From the NCBI RefSeq assembly GCF_000276665.1, contig NW_004955405.1:13050530-13114529 (forward strand): a stretch of DNA of 64,000 nucleotides, given 5' to 3'. Below are positions 1 to 12,086 of this stretch, piece by piece; the first letter of the stretch is position 1; every line of letters starts with the position of its first letter. Made by a program: the position numbers and the translations under genes. The notes beneath the pieces are model-generated. The model saw nothing but the letters and a program-made list of their open reading frames with translations, did no database searches and was not told the DNA's origin. Origin of the DNA: Chinchilla lanigera (lineage: Eukaryota > Chordata > Mammalia > Rodentia > Chinchillidae).

Positions 1-31
<31 letters not shown>
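1..31 (+). repeat. poly-A run at window edge
   Basis: The window opens with 31 consecutive A. This is probably the 3' tail of a plus-strand retroelement lying outside the window, but the body is not visible, so the element cannot be named. Confidence 0.5.
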
Positions 32-34
<3 letters not shown>

Positions 35-610
35 AAAATAAGAAAGCAAGATTTGGTAACACTAATCAAAATCAAACAAACGTTTTAAAGAAATCTCAAA
101 ACATTCCATTTCATAATTAATCTCAGTGTATGAAAAGCAGTTATTTGTCATAAATAAATACATGTATTCATGTATATTAAATTTTAATTTTCTCAATCTA
201 TCAACAACTGTGTAAAATCTGTTGCTACTTGACTATTTTTTTAACCAGACAAAACAAAACACTTACAAATCAAGACACCATATGCACATTCTTGAGAACA
301 CTTACACAAGAGAAGATAATCTCTTCTAGGATGCCCATGGTGAAACTGCAAGGAATTCAGAGGGATTGCTTGAAGTGGGTCTGATTTGGAAATTAGAAGT
401 GCGCTCCAGATATTCAGTTACCCTGGCTGAGGCAGGTTTTCATTCAGAATTCTTGTCAACAAAAACAACGAAAATATAAAGTACTCATTTCAGAAATCTA
501 TGTTCTCTTTTATTTTACTCTACCCCTCACTTGCCTAAAACTCAGAGTTTCCTGATCATGCAACTTCTATAACAATTGTAACTAACCTCAGTATATCTTT
601 TAATGTTGGG
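32..610. other. AT-rich unique DNA, nothing recognised
   Basis: No reading frame, repeat family or structured motif stood out on either strand. Confidence 0.5.
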
Positions 611-777
611 TTGAAGCTTTTTTTTTTTTTTTTTTTTGACAGAGTCACACTGTAGTTGACTTTGGCAATGGACTGACTATACAACACAGGCTGAGTCTGA
701 ATTCATAGTGATCCTCTGGCCTCAGCCTCCTGAGTGCTGAATTACAGGAGTACACCACCACAGCCAGCTTGAAGCTT
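611..777 (-). mobile_element. B1 SINE, minus strand, with target-site duplication
   Basis: A T-run (about 618-637) is followed by the reverse complement of a B1: the GACAGAGTC end, then CCTCAGCCTCCTGAGTGCTG, then ACCACCACAGCCAGC at the 5' end of the element. The 9-bp word TTGAAGCTT sits on both sides (611-619 and 769-777) as a target-site duplication, which shows L1-type insertion. The body is diverged from consensus. Confidence 0.88.
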
Positions 778-3660
778 CATAAAAAAAATCAATTTTCTCA
801 TAGATGAGTGTCTAGCTTATGAGAGAACCTAAAAAATATTTGTTGAATGAAATTAAACTTGCTAGTCATTGGAAGGCATCTAGAATCACCCGATTATCTG
901 TCTCTAGGTTCTAATTCTTATACGGTCTTTGTGCATTTCTTTTCTAACTTCACTGTGACCCCTTTTCAGATTATGGAACTTTCTTTGCACTCTCTGTAAT
1001 CTACTAACAAATGAGCTCTCTTCTCTGAAATTTCTTGCAAGTTTTTGACTAAAAGTTTTCTGAATCCTGAGATGTTGCAAGCCCTCTGTCTTCTGGAGTG
1101 ATTACTGCTTTCTTTTGTACCCACTCATCCCATGTCTCCAGCCCTGGTCTTTGCTATGAATGAACTTTTGCTGCACATTTTTGCTGCTTCTTTTGCATGG
1201 TTTTGCAGTTTTGACATGATCTCACTGAATGTTATTGACTGTCCTCCTTCTTTTTGCCATTTTCTATGCATATATTTGCTTTTATTTGTCTATTACCTAT
1301 GTATTCCTAGATAATATTATCTGTCATCAATCTGACATGCGAGTATTCTTCCTATGCTACTAAATAGTATGGATCACACTGTTCCCTATTCAGTAGAATA
1401 TGATTATTCAGCTATGTCCTTGAGCCATAAAAATATTAATTTTGACTCTCTCAAGGCATTAGAAATAATGATAATGATTTTGGTTATCATACATTGTACA
1501 TGTTATGTGCAAGTACATTAATATTCTCCTAAACATGTGTTAGCTTTGCTTTTAGCTTTCTACCCTAACAAGCAATGCATCAAATTGTACAGTTTTTTAC
1601 ACAACTTAGGAAACACATAGAATTATTAAAGCTGTGTCTACAGTCATGTAACAGAATGATTTGATGCTCTTATTACAGTACTTACTCTTTCCCTCATTGT
1701 TCCATAAATGTACCTTAAATTATACATTTATAGTGAATCAAGATGACCTTTCAAATGTTTATAATATTAACAGGAAATCTAAAGATGCGGTAATCTCAAA
1801 TTTGTCCAGTGTCCAAAAAATGTCTTAACCTGTCTTCTCATAAGAAAAAAGTTCATAATATGTTTATTCATCTTTTCTCTCTCTTGAATTCAGTGCTGTA
1901 GACAGTCATCTCAGGTCAGTGGGGAGGGTAACGGATTTTTGAATGATCAGTTCTCAGAGGATAAATGTTAAAACACCACACTAGCTTGTTTGCATGAAGT
2001 TATCAGTCTTCATAAATTGCAAGAAACTAAAGAACTCAAAACTATATGCTCCATACTTGAGAACTAACTTTTACAACGTAAGGGACACAAAATGTTTAAT
2101 ATTTCTTGTTAATATAAGCATTAATGTTAAAAGGAAGAATGCATCTTAGGGTAAAAAGAAAAGCAATAAATTTAGATGGAGAAGTAGATACACCAATTGA
2201 TTGATAGTGTTGTTTTGTTTTTGTGATTAAAGAATTGCTATGTGAAACTGCCCTGAAAATTTTGAATGATTCTTTTCTTGATTGTACATATCAGACTATC
2301 ACATAGTTTTAGGAGTTTATAGATAGCAGATGTTGTGAAAGCCCCATATAAATTTTCAGTGCATTATCTACTACCAGATGCCCTAGAGAAAATAGAACTG
2401 GTTGTAAACTGCCCTTTAGAAGAAATAAGTCCAGTATAGCTTTTTTGTTACTGCCTCTAATAATTATTAATCTGTCTCAAACTTAGTAATTTTTTACAGA
2501 GTATGAAATATTGTTTTCTAACATGTCTCACAAATTTTGCAATGAAAGCAATAAATAACTATGAAAATATTTTAGTATTAAAATATTTGAATACAAATTT
2601 AGATACTTGAATTGTAAGTATAATTCTGCCATTTAATAGCTGATCTGCTTGGTGAATTAATACTCTCCCTGGCTTTCTCTGAAACATTTTACTGTAATGC
2701 TCTATAATTTCATGAGATATTATATCCCTCTGAGTTTCATTTTCAAAAGAACCTTTCTAGATGACTTTATGCTTACATGTCAGTATTTCTTGTCTTTTAT
2801 AAATTTTCTTAGTTTTTGCCTGAAGAGTTGAAAGACAGTTTACTCTCAATGATTTAGAGATATATTCTGGTGATTAGATTAAAAGACAAAAGTTCTGGGA
2901 GTAATTGTCTGTCCCTGTGTGCATTTGTGTGTGTATGTAGTACAGAATGAATTAAAATTTGATTTCACCAAACAGCAGCATCCAGAGTAATTTAAATATG
3001 TCATCTCCTATGTGTGATGTTTAGAAGATTTAGTTGTTATACAACAGAAAGGATGCAGGGAAGATTAAAGTAACATTAGTTTTTTTTATGTCTATATTTG
3101 GAACCCTCTGTATTTTATGGTTTCTGCATAAGCATAAAACGTATAATTTCATGATTTATCTTTTCACCATGAAGACATGATGTGATTTCATGGCCAGCTG
3201 AAAATAAAAAAAAATAACATTTTTATTTTTTCTCAGTAACAGTGGTTAAAATTGGAAAGATAAGTTTACATGTTTTTAATTGTGGGAATCATTGATATTT
3301 AAATTACCTCAATGAAACAAGTAGCTGGTGAACTAAAGAGAAGATATGTATAGGCTATAATATAATCATGTTAACATAGTCATTGATAATTTAAAAACTA
3401 GTACTTTCAGTAACCACTCAATTTATTAACGCACGTAGCAGAGGTATATGTATTTTATCCTCCAGTATACCTATATATACGGAATTGTTACACAGCAATA
3501 TATTCAGCATTTAAACTATAATTTTAGTATAGTACCAAATTTATGAGGAATTTGGCACGCTGATCATTCACCTTATATTCTGGACCCTTCTAATAAGATT
3601 TAATTTCTTATTTATTATTTTGTACTTCAAGTGTTACACAAAATCCTTGACACATAATTG
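778..3660. other. AT-rich non-coding DNA, no clear feature
   Basis: A short open frame at 1132-1314 has no family resemblance and looks like chance in T-rich DNA. A fragment near 800-850 resembles the tail of an ancient L2/MIR element (TATTTGTTGAATGAA), but it is too short to call. Nothing else was recognised. Confidence 0.4.
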
Positions 3661-3664
3661 ATTG

Positions 3665-3810
3665 AGTTTCTATTATGTTTTAAGCACTCTCTCATGTATT
3701 AGAATATGAAGGTAGGCAAAACTGACAAAGTCACTATTTTACTTCTGCAACATACAATCTAGTCAAGGAAATATTCAACAACAAAACAGTAAAATAAATA
3801 TAAACTGTAG
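3665..3810 (+). mobile_element. Possible ancient L2 fragment
   Basis: The order of words matches the L2-type block that reads 'tactatgtgc...actctt...aacaaaactgacaaagtc...cttcaatctagt...acaataaa', with heavy divergence: TATTATGTTTTAAGCACTCT, then GGCAAAACTGACAAAGTC, then ACAATCTAGTCAAGG. This is recognition by eye only. Confidence 0.35.
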
Positions 3811-4835
3811 TTATAACACTGCTATTCAGTCATACTTCTTTTTATTAGAGGCACTTAACCTGATTATTAATGTAAGCAAAGATTTCCTGGAGGAGTAGAC
3901 AGGCAATCTGAAGGGCAAGTGGATGAAGAGGTTTTCTTTGGCAAAGGAAACAGCATGTTCTTTTCTTTCCGTGCCAGAGAAAATATTCTTACCATAAGCG
4001 AAAGAAGCCAGAGTCAATTACAACATAAGAACAAGAAGATCTAGATTCTAAACCATGTAACAGGTCAAGTGACCGCTACATATGATTTTGCTTACATTAC
4101 ATAATATTCCACCATTTGTGAATTTGTATCCAAAATCATTTTGATTAGCTTCGTATTTTTTATTTTTTATTTTCCATCATGAGAATGCAAATTTCATGCA
4201 CAAAAGGAAATATACTTCTTGTCCTCTCTACATTATAATTCCAACAAGTAAAATAACGACAGAATACTGTAGATGTCAAGTAAATTCACTGAAAGAATAA
4301 AGGAGACTGTCATTGTCTTTTACTATACAGGAAAAATTATAGGAGAGATGATGTGAAAAAGACATCTTGTCAACTAATCAATGTCATTTAGAAGATGGAG
4401 TTCGAGCAAAAAGCAAGCCTGGAGGCAGATGATTGGGGTCACAAGCAAAGTCTTTGACCTCTAAGTTGGTAGTTCATGCTTTCTCAATTCTTTATTTCTT
4501 AATTTAAATTAAACTCATGAAATGGGACATTGTTATAGAATACAACATGTTGTTGAGCACAGTATTGGGTACAGAGGTCTTTGGATCTTTATGTTCTGAT
4601 TGGCAAGGTTGATATCATAGTAATTTATATAACTTGTGTGCAGCAAGTGAGATGAAAATAAACTATCACAGAATTTAAACTGTTGTAGATGACAAATATG
4701 TAGAATTTACGGAGCATTGATGTTCCTGCTGGAGCTACTGTTACTGCTACTCTCTTAGTTTAGAAAAACTTTTGGAAACATTTTTTTTTAAAAAACAAAC
4801 CCGGTGAAAAAGTTCCTTCCAAGTCAAGGGAAAAG

Positions 4836-5108
4836 AAAAAAAAAAAAAAAAAAAAAAAACATACATGTATACACAAGATAGTTAAGATAGTTATACAGCT
4901 AGTTTCTCTTAGTTCATTGAAAAGAAAGTTTTGTGCTAATATTGTTTGGACAAAATATCATGCCTATATCTTGTACTCTGAATAATTACCAGGAAGACAG
5001 AAATATGCAATGTAATTTTTGTAACTGTACTACTAACTTGATTTGAAACTTTGTTTCATTGTTATTTTTATCTTTTTATCCTTTAAAATAAAAACAAAAA
5101 AAATAAAC
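4836..5108 (+). mobile_element. L1 3'UTR, 5'-truncated (copy A)
   Basis: This segment matches the 3'UTRs at 19990-20295, 42700-42897 and 44040-44310 in the same window. The shared order is ACAAGATAGTTAAGATA, then a weak GAAAGG-type block, then 'tttgg..aatatc.tgc', then 'aacaatatgcaatgta', then 'cttgatttgaaa.ttt', then an A-rich end (AAAATAAAAAC...). It starts after an A-run at 4836-4859 and is truncated before ORF2. It carries no coding sequence. Confidence 0.75.
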
Positions 5109-5109
5109 A

Positions 5110-6714
5110 GCTCTGCAGTTGCAGTGTTCATTGAACAGAATGTTTGTATGAAGCACCCTTGGAATCAGTGTCAATGGGAGGAAAGTGAAAGAAGCAAAGG
5201 TGGAATGTAGGCAAAAATTGCATTAGCTTAACAAGCAAGCATCTGCAAATCTGTAATGAACCTGCAGTTTTTTCTCAATTCGGCCTAAATAGTCTGACAT
5301 TAGTTATTCTGGATTTTCAGCTCTTTGGATATAAGAGTCCTTGCAAAGCTGGCAAGCTGTGGGAGAGAGTTCTTTACAGCACAGGAAACTCTTGAATAAA
5401 ATGACAGTTGAAGCGACAAGTCCTGGTATGAGGACCTGGGTGTATATCGTTGTGTCCAGAACATCTGATTGCTTCCATGTCTAGTTTTTTAGAATATTTG
5501 TCTCCTAAGAATTAAAGGAAAGATCCTTTAAAGAGGAGCTATAATATTATATTTTATAATTGTATGTCTTTAAGATCCTAACACTAAAAGAATCTGAAAT
5601 TTATTTCTCCTGAAGATTGCTCACTTTTTTGCTCTTTTTCTCTAACAGAGGAACCTAGTGTGTGGTCTGGGACTGATAAGATCTCTTGGGAACTTTCTAG
5701 AAACGCACATGCTGAGGTACCACCTCAAACCTACTGGATCAGAAGTTTGGGGTGAGGGGCCAAGCAAGTTGAATTTTTAAAATAGTCTTCTATCCTGATG
5801 TATGTTAAAGTCCAAAACCAAGAATCATTCAACCAGATAACTTCACTGTGCATAAAGTATAACTTTAGGTTTCACTTGTGTACAGCATGAGAAATCATTG
5901 AGTGGTAGCAGGAGAGACACTCACAGAAACTGCCTCCTGAGGAAGAAAACATAAGGAAAAGTGTAAGGAAAAATAAGCATTTTCTTGGTTTTTTTTTTTT
6001 TTCTTTACCTTGGAGAAGATAAAGAATAAAATTACTTTTGAGAAAAGAGAAAGTCATACCTAGAGAGAAATGACAAAACAAATGTGTGTAATTTATAGAT
6101 TTTCCACAGGACCTAGGTCTACTAATACCCTGGGAGTGTTTATGGAATACAAACATTCACAGTTTATCAGATTGCCCCTTCTAGATTTTATTTAATGGCC
6201 CAGTTATTTCCCTTTGACAGGCACTCTGCAGCTTGAGAAACATAGCCTTATTATAACTATCACAGCAGTAAGCATGCTTCTCTCTGTGAGGGCTGGAGTG
6301 TACTAATATTCCCTGATCCGCAGCCCAGAGCTCAGACAGAAGGAATTTTGTTTATTAGTGTGTTTGTGTTTGTTTTATTCAGGTAATTCTAGTATTTATC
6401 CTGGTGCCAAGATGCTGCTTATTTCAACATTTGCCGGTCTTTTTTAAATTGATAAAAATGCGAAATTTTTTGCAATTCCTTCTTGGTTTATTTTTATTTT
6501 CCTAAAAAATTATTACAAAATAGCTATGTCTTTAATAACTGAATAATGCATGACTAAAAAAGACAAACAAGTTTTAGAAATATGAAAGTAAGTGTTTCTT
6601 CCTAATACAGTGCTATAACCTCTCACTATTTTACACTGTCAATCCACTGTTCTCCACGCTCTTAAATTTACAGTTTGCAAAATCATCTATCAATGTTTAT
6701 ATTTTAATTTAACT
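5110..6714. other. AT-rich non-coding DNA, nothing recognised
   Basis: The open frame on the minus strand (5872-6156) is low-complexity with no domain. No repeat was identified with confidence. Confidence 0.4.
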
Positions 6715-6950
6715 TTATTGGACCTTCTTCTGTGTTTTACTATTAATAGTATAGTAGAATTTCTATAGTTGCTATTATATTTGGAGTTAAATACTTTCAA
6801 GTTATAATGTGTGCTTCAAGAAAATAATTGTTGAAAAAAAAGAAAATAATTGTTGGATTAAGCTTGTGATATCTTACTGTAAATGTGAATTTAGGTATAG
6901 ATATTTTCTGCAGAAAAAGTCTTATGATCTTTAAGTAATGCAATGAACTA
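6715..6950 (+). repeat. Left arm of a long inverted repeat
   Basis: This arm pairs with 7880-8085 in inverted orientation. Two perfect blocks are visible: 35 bp at 6755-6789 against 8008-8042, and 25 bp at 6853-6877 against 7948-7972. Imperfect matching continues on both sides, for example ATATTTTCTGCAGAAAAAGT here against the complement of ACTTTCTCTGCTGAAAATAC. The left arm also carries a short internal duplication of AAGAAAATAATTGTTG (two copies, about 6818-6855) that the right arm lacks. The family was not identified. Confidence 0.75.
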
Positions 6951-7599
6951 GTGTGCCTTTTTTCTAAGCTGTGACTATTCAATTCCTTTACATTGTTGAT
7001 TATTTTATGTGAAGATGAATTTTTCCCATCCATGATCCATACAGAAAACAATGACTACATATTATTTCCTGGTATAGGGATGTAATGGTGATTTTATAGA
7101 ATTAACTGGCCCTAAAATGATGGCCCCGTTTTGTGACAACCTGGTCACTGCAAACAAAGACATTCACACTGATGCCTCTGGGTTCCTAGGAAAACTTCGA
7201 TCAATGTTTTACAATGTGTCATTATCAGGTAACACATTCTTCACAGTAGGTAATTAGCAGGTGATAATGAGAATCAAGCCCAGGATTTCACATATGCCCC
7301 TAAAAGCTAAATCTCCAGCAGGAGGAAAGAGCTAGGAAATTGAGTTACAAAATTGTTTTGCACATATTGCTTCACTAAACAGAAAAGCAAATTCTTTTTA
7401 AAATCAGAAAGCTGTGCAAATGTTAGGAAATCTAAATCTGCAAGCAACCAGATATCATTATTGATCATTAAGTGTGCAGTATCTATTGGAAGCTGTCTGC
7501 TTTTGGTGAACTGAGTTTCAAAGGAACAGACTATTGTCATATATAACTGACTCTGCACAATTATCTTGGCTCATTTACAATTCATTTTCTGTGATTCTA

Positions 7600-7790
7600 T
7601 TTTTTCTTTCTTTTCAAACTTTATTAAATAGTGTAGTATACATATTTATAAGGTGCAAAGCAATGCTGTCATATATCAGTCCACATATACACAACACGGG
7701 AATGTGAACAGAACTAATGAACATACCCATCACTTCAAATGTTTCCGTAAAGGTCAGGAGTAGTTACAAGAAATTGAGTGCTAGCAAATC
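7600..7790 (-). mobile_element. Old L1 3'UTR trace, minus strand
   Basis: The text 'tttattaaatagtgtagtatacat...aaggtgcaaagcaatgctgtcatatat...gaacatacccatcacttcaaatg' follows the order of the antisense 3'UTR of old mammalian L1 (L1MA-like). Divergence is high, and the call rests on remembered word order. Confidence 0.4.
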
Positions 7791-7879
7791 TGCTGAACAG
7801 CCCCCAACAAAACACATGGCAGGCTTTTGTGCTAAAGCTTTTGTTTTAGAATGTCTACCACCATACTCCTAGAGCACTG

Positions 7880-8085
7880 GCAATATTATTTAATTGCATT
7901 CCTCAGAAATCATGAGACTTTCTCTGCTGAAAATACTCATATATATGGTAAGATATCACAAGCTTAATCCAAAAATTATTTTGTTGAAGCACACACCATA
8001 AAGTGTGTAACTCCAAATATAATAGCAACTATAGAAATTCTATTGTACTTTTAACATGAAAATACAGAATAGAGTCCAAATAGAA
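7880..8085 (-). repeat. Right arm of a long inverted repeat
   Basis: This is the reverse-complement partner of 6715-6950, with perfect blocks at 7948-7972 and 8008-8042. About 1 kb of DNA lies between the arms, including the L1 trace at 7600-7790. Confidence 0.75.
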
Positions 8086-9440
8086 ACAGATCTTCTCAAT
8101 CAAAATTATGCTTAGGCATTTAAATAAGAGTTATAATATTGTGGCTACATTTCAAAGCTCTGGAATCAGATATTTCCGTTTTTCGTTTTGGTCCTATAAA
8201 CTCGGACTGCTTGACTTTTGACAAGGTAAAACACTGCTGTTTCCTCTATGAGACTGAGACCGATGGACTCTATAAAAGTGAATATTTTATAGATGGGGTG
8301 AGATAGATAGTTCATCAAGCACACAGTTGAAAATCTTAGTATACTGATTATCAATGAGTTACATAGATAGTACCATAGATTTTAGGTATTATTACTACTA
8401 CTTCTACTATTACTATGATGTATTCAGCACAGCTCTGGTGGTGTTTGGATGGATATTACCCTGGAGAGGTAAAACATTAAGGTATTATAATTTACTCATA
8501 AACCTGGAATAGGATATGGAATTAGACTGCTTTCACCTAACAAGGAAAAGTGTTTTGAAGTAAGGAACACAGGGCATGTTGATTTTGAAAGCATGGTGAC
8601 ATTAGGAGATTCTTCAAGAGATTGAGACAAACTTCAGTACACACAAGAAGTCTTGTCTTAGGAAGGTAAGCTTAGGAAACTTCTAGGAATAAGGCACCTC
8701 TTTATCCCATGGGTGTGGGGGACCATCAGTGTCAGAATGCAACAAGAGAAGAATGTAAGTTTTTCAATATGGTGTGAAGAATTTGAGACAAAGCTGAAAT
8801 TATGCAGGAGGAAAGTGTTGCTCATTAATAGATATTTACAGAGTCATAGACATATATCAGAGACAGTGATCTTAAAGGGGATGAAGAACTTTAATATGCT
8901 TAAAGACAACAGCCCTAATTTAACAAGGAGAGTTACACATGTCTAAACACACATAAAATGAGTAAAGTGTATACCTACATGTGGCTTCACTTATCATAGT
9001 TTCAGTTACCTAAGATCACCTGAAAGTATTAAATGAAAAGTTCCAGGAATAAGTAACTCAGAATTTTTAAATTACTTATCATTTGTACTAGCAGAATAAA
9101 ATGTCAAGCCACCCTGCTCCAATCCCAAAGGGGACATGAATCACCCTTTGTCCAGTGCATGTACTCTGTATGTAGTACCCACCCGTTAGTCACTTACTAG
9201 TTATCTCAGTTGTCATACTGGTCGTTTGACATAGGTTACACAGTGCTTACATTCAAATAGCATTGATTTAACTTAATAATAATGGTACCAAGGTGTAAGT
9301 GTAAAATGTTGATGATTTTATTACAGTATATTGTTATAATCATTTGATTTTATTAGTAGATATTGTTAACCACTTAACAATATCATTCATATCATAATTC
9401 ATAAGTTAGCCATAGCTGTGTATGCATAGAAACAGTAATA
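8086..9440. other. Non-coding DNA with a short ACT/CTA-rich tract
   Basis: A degenerate ATT/ACT tract sits near 8389-8416. The remainder, including open frames at 8166-8354 and 8713-8946, shows no family resemblance. Confidence 0.4.
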
Positions 9441-9545
9441 NNNNNNNNNNNNNNNNNNNNNNNNNNNNNNNNNNNNNNNNNNNNNNNNNNNNNNNNNNNN
9501 NNNNNNNNNNNNNNNNNNNNNNNNNNNNNNNNNNNNNNNNNNNNN
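9441..9545. other. Assembly gap (105 N)
   Basis: A run of N of 105 bases. It directly abuts an ID SINE on its right, so the missing sequence probably includes that element's homopolymer tail. Any open frame crossing it is meaningless. Confidence 0.99.
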
Positions 9546-9600
9546 CTCATGACCTCACACTTGGCAGGCAGGCACTTGTGCCACTGAGCTATATCCCAGG
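9546..9600 (-). mobile_element. ID-type SINE, minus strand, cut by the gap
   Basis: CTCATGACCTCACACTTGGC followed by AGGCAGGCACTTGTGCCACT and GAGCTATATCCC is the reverse complement of the ID body (GGGATATAGCTCAGTGGCAC...). The 3' part of the element, towards lower coordinates, lies in the N gap. Confidence 0.8.
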
Positions 9601-9604
9601 CAGG

Positions 9605-11215
9605 AACAGTATATATAAGATGCAGTACTAGCCATGGTTCCAGCCATATGCAGGGGATTTTATAACATATTCTTAGTGGATTAGCGGTGTAGAAGAAGCG
9701 GCCATACGCACATATGCAGGTAAAATACATGATATGATGCAACATCTATAGATTATTTTTTGCCTGGTTTTTGCACAATTATATAGATCATATCACCACA
9801 CCAAAATTTAGTATTATACTTTCTACCAGTTTAAAAGCCTATGAATGAAACAATATCCTATAGACAGCTCATTTTTTCTGCTGTAATAGATTATGATGTA
9901 CCCAATGAAATCTAGATGAGATAAAGCAAAGTGACCTTCTAGAAGGTTCCACACTAAATTTGTGAAAGTTAGAGCTCTGTGTGTCCCTTAATTGACCACC
10001 TGTAGCAAATGATAATAATAAAGAAATGATTACCTTCTGTAGACATTCTCATATTTTTCACTATTGTTGTATAATTGTTATAGGAACTGGCTATACTGAG
10101 AAAATACCAAGGCATTCAGAGTTCACGAAAAGTTTCTGCTTCATTAGTCTTTACTGTTGAGTACAATTATGCCTAATGAGAGAGGAGATAGGGCACTGGA
10201 AGAAGATGGGGAGGTGATGGTGTGTTTTGGAACACTATGGAAACTGTTGCTAGGAAGCACACACAGCTACAGATTTTTTTTTCTGGACTCACTCTCACAA
10301 CCCCAAACTTGGTCTATTTTACAGATCTATGTTAATATTTAGAGCTATGATTGATCAGTGGACACTTTTGAGTTTGTAGTCTAGTGATGGCTGGTCTCAC
10401 ATCATCTTTGAACCTGAAGGCATATATCACTGTGATGAGATGGAAGTGTCAATAAGAAAAGAGGTAAATGTTAATTTCTAGAGAGAAAATTCCTTTCTCT
10501 TGTTAAATTAAATATTTCTACTGCTTAGTATATTCCAAGAATCTTTCATAAGACATGAGATGAAATTTTTTCTTGAAAAAGAATTCAATATTCTTTGCTT
10601 CTAACCCCGTGTCTCTTTTTTGATTTTTTAAAACATAAATTGAAGATTCAAGGTAAGTTTTCAATAGTGGAAATCCTCTCCTCACAAATAATCATATATT
10701 TGTAGTGTTTGATGACACTGGCATAGGTTGATCTTGTGGTTTTTTTTTTCTTTTAAAAATGCTTTTGCAGTTAAAAAATACTCTGACAATTTTACAGGCT
10801 AATAACAATCCTGTATTATTAATTAGCAGTGTCAGGAAGTGTCTAGATCTTTGATTACTGGTGATGGTTCTCGCTGAATACATTCTTGGTAATAAGATCC
10901 TTGATTCTCTGGAAAGAACCTGACAGATTAAGCAAGCTGTGATTTACCCAATCAAGGGCTCTCTCAGGAAGCTTTGAGTGTTTTCCTCCCTTTCAATCAT
11001 AATAATGAGGCTCGCTAGCCTGAGATCAAGAGAGGGCTTTACTCTGGATAAGCTCTTAAGAGAAGTATCTGGTCTTGCTCACTAGGTTTTGTTATATCAA
11101 ACTATTTATCTAGAAACATGATATTGGGAAAAACAGTTTGGTTTATGAATCTCAAATAACAGACAACTGCTAATTAAAATAACTTCTAAAAGTTAGAAGT
11201 ATTGCTTAAGAAATT
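9605..11215. other. AT-rich non-coding DNA, nothing recognised
   Basis: No coding or repeat family was identified. Short frames at 10157-10342 and 10692-10883 appear to be chance. Confidence 0.4.
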
Positions 11216-11216
11216 A

Positions 11217-11712
11217 TATTAGTTTTCTATTGCTAGTGTAACAAATTACCACAGGTTGAGAGGCTTAAGACAACGTACTTTTATTGTCATACAGTTCTAG
11301 AGGTGAGACATCTGAATGGGTCTCAAGGAGATTAAGTCAAAATTTCCATACGGCTGTATTTCTTCTATAGCTGTATGAAAACAATATATTTCCTGTTGTT
11401 TTTACATCTTCTAGAGGCCATACACATTCCTTTGCTCAGGGTCTTTTTCCACTTTGAGAGCCAGAATGACCATAGGGTGTTTTGCAGATTTGATCTGACT
11501 GGGATGCTGAAGCTTCTGTCTCCCACTTTGTCTTATAAGGATATTTCATAGGGTCTACTCAGAAAATTGAGGATAATCTCTCCATCTCAAACTCATCTGA
11601 TTGGCACTCTTCTGTCTGCAGGTTAAGTTCTTCTTTAATGTCTACTATAATATACTCACAGGTTCCAGGGAGTAGAAAATGGACATATTTGGGGGACATT
11701 ATTATGCATACC
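11217..11712 (-). mobile_element. MLT1-like LTR of the MaLR group, minus strand
   Basis: The plus strand reads TTAGTTTTCTATTGCTAGTG, AACAAATTACCACAGG, CTTATAAGGATATTTCATAG, GGATAATCTCTCCATCTCAA and CACAGGTTCCAGGGAG, ending near GGACATATTTGGGGGACATT. This is the word order of a common mammalian LTR in antisense. I place it with the MaLR/MLT1-type LTRs, but the exact subfamily name is uncertain. Confidence 0.6.
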
Positions 11713-11914
11713 TTAGAATATGAATGAGGTTTTTAGAATCCATATAGAAATTATTACAATCATATTTCTTACCACACCTAAATATTTTGTGCTATGTTGA
11801 AGTCTGATTATTTCCTATTTTATGTTACTATATGTTGTATATTCACAAATATTTATTGTTTAAGAAATCTTTTCCAAGCTACTAGAATTAGATTCCTGAC
11901 AATCTTAGATACCT

Positions 11915-12080
11915 AAAAAGGGTACACACCCATCAACTGCTGAAAAGCTAAAGAAACTTTCGTACAATATTTACAAACAATGGAGTGTTTTTCTGCCATA
12001 AAGAAAGATAATCAAGTCTTTTGTAGGAAAATGGATGCACCTTAAGACCATAACACTAAGTGAAATAAATCAGGCATACA
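11915..12080 (+). mobile_element. L1 ORF2-end fragment, plus strand (copy D)
   Basis: ACACCCATCAACTGCTGAAA, ACAATGGAGTGTTTTTCTGC, ATGGATGCACC and AACACTAAGTGAAATAAATC follow the L1 block 'cccatcaact.atgaatgg..aaacaatggagtatt..tcagccat..atggat..aactaagtgaaataa', near the ORF2 stop. It ends where the poly-T of the opposite L1 begins. Confidence 0.75.
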
Positions 12081-12086
12081 AACTTA

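Noticed and set aside
9392..9745. 117-codon frame across the N gap
   Set aside because: Runs of X from N bases join two unrelated flanks; not a real frame.
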